From contig JAKOTU010000084.1 of NCBI GenBank assembly GCA_029776155.1, positions 1 through 47,104 on the forward strand: a stretch of 47,104 bases of DNA. Reading direction: 5' to 3'. The translations under genes and the position numbers were made by a program. Positions 43,010 through 47,104 of the stretch are shown one piece after another; the first letter of the stretch is position 1, and every line of letters begins with the position of its first letter. The notes under the pieces were generated by a model, which made no database searches, had not been told where the DNA came from, and worked only from the letters and a program-made list of their open reading frames with translations. This DNA is from Bacillota bacterium. GTDB lineage: Bacteria; Bacillota; Limnochordia; Darwinibacteriales; Darwinibacteriaceae.

Positions 43010-43459
43010 GTGATCGCCCTGAGGCCGCAGGTGGACATCTACACTGATGGGGCGTGCAGCGGTAATCCTGGACCGGGGGGCTGGGCCGCCATTTTGATCT
43101 TTGGCCCGCACAAAAAGGAGATCTCCGGTTTTGAACCTAACACTACCAATCAGCGCATGGAGCTCACTGCGGCCATCAAGGGGCTGGAAAGCCTGAACAG
43201 GCCCTGCAGAGTCAGGCTCTTTTCCGACAGCGCCTATTTGATCAACGCCTTCAACCAGGGATGGATTGGGAACTGGCAGAGAAACGGCTGGTTGAACGCG
43301 CAAAAAAGGCCAGTGGCCAACGCCGACCTCTGGCAGAAACTTGCTCATCTGGCGGAAGTCCACCAGATCCAGTGGATTAAAGTGCAAGGGCACAGCGATA
43401 ATGAGTATAATAACCGTTGTGATGCTCTAGCCCGGGCTGCCATTGAATCGGAGCGTTAG
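43010..43459 (+). CDS. rnhA: Ribonuclease HI
   Basis: An RNase H1 of about 149 residues. The catalytic DEDD set is Asp in IYTDGACSGNPGPGGWA, Glu in QRMELTAAI, Asp in FSDSAYLINAF and Asp in NNRCDALARAA; the handle region WQRNGWLN is present. It removes RNA from RNA-DNA hybrids. The start is uncertain: GTG 43010 directly follows GGGGGAGGA, while GTG 43031 would begin the protein right at the first strand (VDIYTDG). There is no ATG in the region. The downstream unknown gene starts four bases after its stop and is probably co-transcribed. Confidence 0.93.
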   Translation: MIALRPQVDIYTDGACSGNPGPGGWAAILIFGPHKKEISGFEPNTTNQRMELTAAIKGLESLNRPCRVRLFSDSAYLINAFNQGWIGNWQRNGWLNAQKRPVANADLWQKLAHLAEVHQIQWIKVQGHSDNEYNNRCDALARAAIESER

Positions 43460-43462
43460 GGG

Positions 43463-44815
43463 GTGCAGCAGTCAATGCAGAGAGATTACCACGAGCTGTT
43501 GGCAGAGATTAAGGAAATCACCACCGCGGATGGTTTTGTCACTTCCTGTCTGGAAATCAAAGAAAGCCTGTTCTTCTACGAGCTGGACCTGCTGCTGGCA
43601 GCCTACACCGCTTCGTTGGAGCTGCTGGCGGCGGCTGCGCTGCTCAAGGCCACTTTGAAAAGTAAGCGCGATTTGGCGAAAGCCCAGGCTGAAGTGGAGC
43701 TCTATGTGCATACTCTCCTGGAGGAACTGGCCAAGTACCAGTTCCCCTTGGATATCCAATATGTGGTGGATCGCTTTCTACACGGACCAGCCCCGCGGAT
43801 TCGCTGGCGGCTCAGTGTGTACGTGGAGATGATGCGGGCTTATGCCGCCCTCGGCGACGGCGAGTTCCAGGATCTAGACGGGTTGGTACGGGAGGCCCAC
43901 AGGGTACTGCGGGGGTCAGAGGCTTATGGCGAGGGTAAATTAGAGGAGGTTCTAGGGCAGATTGGGGCCAGGATGCTGCGGGGAGCGCGGCTGCGCCCCA
44001 TCTGGATGCAGGTGAGCCACCCCCGCATCCAGGTAGTACTTTCCGGACTGCAGACGTTAATGAACAACCTGCGCGTCACACCGTACTGCAACTATCCCCT
44101 GGAGGATCTGGCCACGGAAAGGCAGAAACGCCGCAAGATCAAGGGTAATGTGGTGGCTGATCTGGGTGTGTTCCGCAACTTCCGGCAGGGCGGCTCAGGC
44201 TACACTGAGCTGAACATCCCCTTTGACCGGGATGAGTACGACAGCTTCTTGGAGGGCTTCTTCTCCGGGTTCCAGTACCTAGATGTTGAACCGGACCAGA
44301 AGGTAGTGGAGCTGATCACCGTGATCCTCGAGGCCCGCCTGGTGCATCCAGGGATAGACGGGCGTTTTCTCCTGCGTCTGCTGGTGTACTGCAACCGCTG
44401 GCAGCTGAGCCAGGTGAGCGATGCCATTTTGGAGCTCTTGGCCGAACTGGACTGGGATGATCCGCTTTTTTACGAATCCTGGGCGCTGCTCAAATCGTTC
44501 TCGGGCAAAGCTCTTCCCGCCATGCGCCGCTTTGCCAGGGCCCACCGGGATTCGCCCCTCCTGCCCTATTTAGCCCTATTCTTAAGCAGCGGCCCGCCGA
44601 GCAAGCGCAGGTGGAGTCTGCTTAAGGAAATCTTCGAGCATTATCCCGAAGAAAACGAGGACAAGGCCCATATTGCCCTCTCCATCGCCCGCTACGGCGG
44701 AGAAGATGCCGTGGCCTGTCTAGAACGGGCCTTAACTTCAGCTAAGCGCAACGGCTCCTACCGCCGGGAACTGGAAAAGGCGCTGGAAGCGGCCAGACAG
44801 CAGACGGGGAACTAA
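43463..44815 (+). CDS. Unrecognised 450-residue helical (HEAT-like) protein
   Basis: The frame runs from GTG 43463 (an alternative ATG is at 43475 with AGGGGG 11 bases upstream) to TAA 44815. I do not recognise a family. The sequence has no signal peptide or clear membrane helix and looks mostly alpha-helical. Residues 1-120 have long amphipathic helices (LFFYELDLLLAAYTASLELL), a middle segment (about 205-255) has a more globular, charged character (VVADLGVFRNFRQGGSGYTE), and the last 170 residues look like short paired helices of HEAT/armadillo type (ALSIARYGGEDAVACLERAL). Codon use resembles the neighbours, so the gene is likely real. It follows rnhA by four bases and ends tail-to-tail, overlapping queG by four bases. 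A scaffold or protein-binding role is only a guess. Confidence 0.8.
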   Translation: MQQSMQRDYHELLAEIKEITTADGFVTSCLEIKESLFFYELDLLLAAYTASLELLAAAALLKATLKSKRDLAKAQAEVELYVHTLLEELAKYQFPLDIQYVVDRFLHGPAPRIRWRLSVYVEMMRAYAALGDGEFQDLDGLVREAHRVLRGSEAYGEGKLEEVLGQIGARMLRGARLRPIWMQVSHPRIQVVLSGLQTLMNNLRVTPYCNYPLEDLATERQKRRKIKGNVVADLGVFRNFRQGGSGYTELNIPFDRDEYDSFLEGFFSGFQYLDVEPDQKVVELITVILEARLVHPGIDGRFLLRLLVYCNRWQLSQVSDAILELLAELDWDDPLFYESWALLKSFSGKALPAMRRFARAHRDSPLLPYLALFLSSGPPSKRRWSLLKEIFEHYPEENEDKAHIALSIARYGGEDAVACLERALTSAKRNGSYRRELEKALEAARQQTGN

Positions 44816-45843
44816 GCGAACTGCTCCACAGCCCAAGCCGCAGCCTCCCGCACCAGGGGGCTGGGGTGCCTTTGGGCTGTTTTTTGTAATGCGGGCAGGG
44901 CAGCCTCTTCCCGCCGATTGCCCAGGATCAGGCAGGCGTTGCGCTGGAGGATGTTTTTGCCCCGCCAGCTTAAGGCGGTGTGCCCGAACTGCTCCTTGAA
45001 CTCGCGGCCGCTGAGCTCCAAGAGGGGGAGCAGGGGCACGTGGGGGCCCACTAAAGGGGCAAACTCTAGATGGCGCGTTAAGGGCGCCTGCTGGTTGAGG
45101 GGGCAGACCTGCTGACAGGTATCGCAGCCCCACAGCCTGCTGCCTAATTTGCGCCGAAACTCCAAGGGAATGGAGCCGGACATCTGGGTAAGGTAAGACA
45201 GGCAGCGCTGCGGTTTGATCCTGCCGGGGGAGAGGAGAGCCCCCGTGGGGCAGGCGCGCAGGCAGCGATCACAGTTTGCGGGACACGCCCAGCCGCCCTG
45301 TGTGGGGCCGGGGCTGAAGGCAGGCAGCTCCACATCTACCAGTAGTTCAGCGAGGAACACCCAAGAGCCGAAGGGGGGCACATAAACCGCGCAGTTGCTG
45401 CCGGGAAAGCCCAGACCCGCTTCCACCGCCAGGGCCCGGTCCACCAGGAATGTGGTGTCCACTGCTTTGGTGCATTCCCGGGCTCCGTGTTCCTGGCGCA
45501 GATAGCTGATCACCTGCTCCATGCGCTCCGGCAGCACCCGGTGGTAATCCAGGCCCCAGGCGTAGCGGGCGATGGTGCCGTGCAGGGGCGGGGTAGGCCC
45601 AGGATCCCCGCTGTTGTAGCTTACCGCCAGGGTGAGGACCGTTTTGGCGCTGCCCTGGAGGTTTTTGGGATCAATGCGCTTGGCCGCATCCTGCTCCACA
45701 AAATCTGGATAGCGGCCCTCTTCCTGGGCCTGGCGCAGCAGGGGGAGCATGCGCTCCACTGGGCGCGCGGGCATTAGGGCAAAGGCATCAAACCCCGCCT
45801 CCCGGATCACCTCTCCCAACTGTGCCACAACGCGCCGGCTCAT
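44812..45843 (-). CDS. queG: Epoxyqueuosine reductase
   Basis: A 343-residue enzyme that makes queuosine in tRNA by reducing epoxyqueuosine, using cobalamin and two [4Fe-4S] clusters. It shows VDTTFLVDRALAVEAGLGF with the likely catalytic Asp, the first cluster motif CPANCDRCLRACPTGA and the second CDTCQQVCPLN, then a C-terminal HEAT-like repeat (LPALQKTAQRHPSPLVREAA). The first motif is C-x3-C-x2-C-x3-C, one residue longer than the usual C-x2-C start. ATG 45843 has TGGAGGG upstream. The upstream nfu-type gene on the same strand ends in a terminator, so queG probably has its own weak promoter or depends on read-through. Confidence 0.93.
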   Translation of the reverse strand: MSRRVVAQLGEVIREAGFDAFALMPARPVERMLPLLRQAQEEGRYPDFVEQDAAKRIDPKNLQGSAKTVLTLAVSYNSGDPGPTPPLHGTIARYAWGLDYHRVLPERMEQVISYLRQEHGARECTKAVDTTFLVDRALAVEAGLGFPGSNCAVYVPPFGSWVFLAELLVDVELPAFSPGPTQGGWACPANCDRCLRACPTGALLSPGRIKPQRCLSYLTQMSGSIPLEFRRKLGSRLWGCDTCQQVCPLNQQAPLTRHLEFAPLVGPHVPLLPLLELSGREFKEQFGHTALSWRGKNILQRNACLILGNRREEAALPALQKTAQRHPSPLVREAAAWAVEQFA

Positions 45844-45856
45844 CTTCTGCCCTCCA

Positions 45857-45883
45857 GAAAAAAGAGGAGCCCTTGGCTCCTCT
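45857..45883 (-). terminator. Rho-independent terminator after the nfu-type gene
   Basis: On the minus strand AGAGGAGCC (45883-45875) and GGCTCCTCT (45871-45863) pair around AAG and are followed by TTTTT. It separates the nfu-type gene from queG. Confidence 0.85.
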
Positions 45884-45894
45884 GCTCAGTCTAT

Positions 45895-46119
45895 CTAATT
45901 GGCTGCCTCCACGGCAACAACTTCGGGTACTTCTTGCTTGAGGATGCGCTCAATACCGGCTTTGAGAGTCAGCTGAGACATGGGGCACCCCACGCAAGCG
46001 CCGGTCAATCTGACTTTGACTACGTTGTCGGAAGTAATATCAACCAGCTCCACATTCCCGCCGTCGCCTTGAATAGCTGGACGAATTCGCTCAAGAACCG
46101 CCTCTACTTTCTCCCTCAT
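45895..46119 (-). CDS. NifU C-terminal-domain (Nfu) iron-sulfur scaffold protein
   Basis: A 74-residue single-domain protein. ATG 46119 has AGGAGG seven bases upstream; the upstream frame is not conserved-looking. It carries RIRPAIQGDGGNVELVDI and the cluster-binding Cys42 and Cys45 in TGACVGCPMSQLTLKAGIE, the standard Nfu domain. Such proteins carry or transfer Fe-S clusters to client proteins; QueG downstream is one possible client, but this is not specific. The small size is normal for Bacillota members (YutI-like). It has its own promoter and terminator. Confidence 0.93.
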   Translation of the reverse strand: MREKVEAVLERIRPAIQGDGGNVELVDITSDNVVKVRLTGACVGCPMSQLTLKAGIERILKQEVPEVVAVEAAN

Positions 46120-46202
46120 CTCCACACCTCCTCGCGTAGTTGGTGACTTATGCGGCAGACCCACCAAAACCGGGCGTCGCAAGTCTAGCCTCTTCTTTCC
46201 TT

Positions 46203-46231
46203 AGTATACACCTAATGATTAGCAAAGTCCA
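46203..46231 (-). promoter_or_regulatory. Putative promoter of the nfu-type gene with palindromic spacer
   Basis: On the minus strand TGGACT (46231-46226) and TATACT (46208-46203) are 17 bases apart. The spacer contains CTAAT-N-ATTAG (46212-46222), a perfect 5-bp inverted repeat that might bind a regulator. A 12-bp palindrome GCGAATATTCGC lies just upstream (46233-46244). Confidence 0.5.
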
Positions 46232-46249
46232 TGCGAATATTCGCGAAGT

Positions 46250-47104
46250 TCAGGTCCCGCAGAAAGTGCGGTAGGGCTTGGCGGAAGGCGCCGGGGGCTG
46301 GGCGTATTTTTGCTGTTCCGCGCTGTGGGCAAAGGGATGGGCCAGGATCGTCAAGAGTGTGTGCAGTGGCCCGTATTCTCCCTCCTCCACTGCTTGGCCC
46401 AGTGCTTCTTCCACCCGGTGGTTGCGGGGAATCACCGCGGGATTGCTCCGTTTCATCAACTCCCGCGCAGCTTGGGTACCTAGCCCGCCGCGCTCAAGGC
46501 GCTGCTGCCAGCGCTGCTGCCAGCGCGCGAAGGACTCGGACTGGTACAGCGCTGCCTGCTGGCAGCGGTCAAAGGTGAGATCCAGGAAAGTGTTGGTGTA
46601 ATCTGCCTTGTGGAGGTGCATGAGCTGCAGCAGCTCCTGCACCAGGGCAGCATCTCCCTCTTCCGCACCGGCCCAACCCAGTTTTTTGCGCATACCCTCT
46701 AGGTAGTAGTTTGCGTACAGGCTGCTGAAGCGGGCAAGCTCAGTTCCGGCCATTTCCTCGGCCTTGTTTTCGTCGGAAGAGAGGAGGGGCAGCAAGGCCT
46801 CTGCCAAGCGCTCCAGGTTCCACTTGGCCATCTCTGGCTGGCGGCCGTAGGCGTAGCGTCCCTCGTGGTCAATGGAGCTGAATACGGCCGCTGGATCATA
46901 GGTATCTAGAAAAGCACAGGGGCCGTAATCGATGGTTTCCCCGCTGATACTCATGTTGTCAGTATTCATCACTCCGTGCACACAGCCCACCAGCATCCAC
47001 TGGGCAATTAGGCGCGCCTGGAGGTCAACTACCCGGCGCAGCAGGGCGGCATACCTGTCCTCCTTTGGGACCAGCTCGGGAAAGTGGCGTTCTAAGGTGT
47101 AATC
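46250..47104 (-). CDS. selO: SelO (YdiU/UPF0061) family protein, C-terminal part (runs off window)
   Basis: The minus-strand frame is open from the window edge to TGA 46250-46252, giving 285 C-terminal residues of a protein usually near 480-500. It contains QWMLVGCVHGVMNTDNMSIS followed by GETIDYGPCAFLDTYDP, the pseudokinase core with the metal-binding Asn and Asp of the SelO active site, then the helical C-terminal part. SelO transfers AMP from ATP to Ser, Thr or Tyr of proteins in redox control. The C-terminus ends RTFCGT with a Cys near the end, as in many SelO proteins (selenocysteine in some eukaryotes). The N-terminal half is outside the window. Confidence 0.92.
   Translation of the reverse strand, partial: DYTLERHFPELVPKEDRYAALLRRVVDLQARLIAQWMLVGCVHGVMNTDNMSISGETIDYGPCAFLDTYDPAAVFSSIDHEGRYAYGRQPEMAKWNLERLAEALLPLLSSDENKAEEMAGTELARFSSLYANYYLEGMRKKLGWAGAEEGDAALVQELLQLMHLHKADYTNTFLDLTFDRCQQAALYQSESFARWQQRWQQRLERGGLGTQAARELMKRSNPAVIPRNHRVEEALGQAVEEGEYGPLHTLLTILAHPFAHSAEQQKYAQPPAPSAKPYRTFCGT

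Noticed and set aside
1..47104. Mobile elements, CRISPR arrays, tRNA or rRNA genes
   Set aside because: I found no transposase or integrase motifs, no regularly spaced direct repeats, and nothing that folds or reads as a tRNA or rRNA.

Overview
The window looks like chromosomal core DNA from an endospore-forming member of the Bacillota (Firmicutes). The pointers are a SleB/YpeB-type spore-cortex germination pair, a YpiB (UPF0302/IDEAL) protein, a Gram-positive type LexA box (GAAC-N4-GTTC), strong AGGAGG ribosome binding sites and frequent GTG and TTG starts. The DNA is moderately GC-rich by eye. An RND efflux permease, two TolC-family proteins with an HlyD/MacA adaptor, and a polyamine-binding protein with an ordinary signal peptide instead of a lipobox suggest a cell envelope with an outer membrane or similar outer layer. 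That is an inference. I see no rRNA, tRNA, CRISPR array, insertion sequence or prophage, and no gene-free stretch longer than about 215 bases.

Layout, 1-10 kb: the start of an RND permease (minus strand) diverges from sleB-like and ypeB genes; ypeB is broken by a -1 frameshift in a run of seven G. A TetR regulator with an ABC-2 exporter (ATPase and permease, minus strand) follows, driven by a promoter that carries a perfect inverted repeat. Upstream on the same strand is an SOS mutasome cassette: an ImuB-like inactive Y-family polymerase, a DUF6504-like small protein and a DnaE2/ImuC polymerase. Its promoter holds one LexA box between -35 and -10 and a second just downstream.

10-20 kb: a PhnP-like metallo-hydrolase, YpiB, signal peptidase I, a patatin-like lipase, then a complete pyruvate dehydrogenase operon (E1 alpha, E1 beta, E2, E3) under a promoter overlapped by a 9-bp inverted repeat. 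A convergent lipoate-protein ligase shares the bidirectional terminator and probably lipoylates E2. A TipA-like MerR regulator diverges from lplA, with a classical 19-bp-spacer MerR promoter.

20-37 kb: a small membrane protein, a giant 1405-residue CoA-dehydratase-activase-type protein and an aldo/keto reductase; then a six-gene exporter operon (adaptor, ATPase, two TolC-family proteins, two MacB/FtsX-type permeases); then potABCD for polyamine uptake behind a near-consensus promoter.

37-47 kb: tex (minus strand) diverges from an operon of a YigZ/IMPACT protein, a flavoredoxin-like protein, a TPM-domain protein and LemA. Next come a RING-finger/solute-binding-protein fusion (minus strand), RNase HI, an unrecognised 450-residue helical protein, QueG, a NifU C-terminal-type scaffold protein and the C-terminal part of SelO.

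The items most worth a second look are the LexA-controlled mutasome without a local imuA, the exporter with a TolC-like protein that appears to lack barrel strands, the RING/solute-binding fusion, and the ypeB frameshift.
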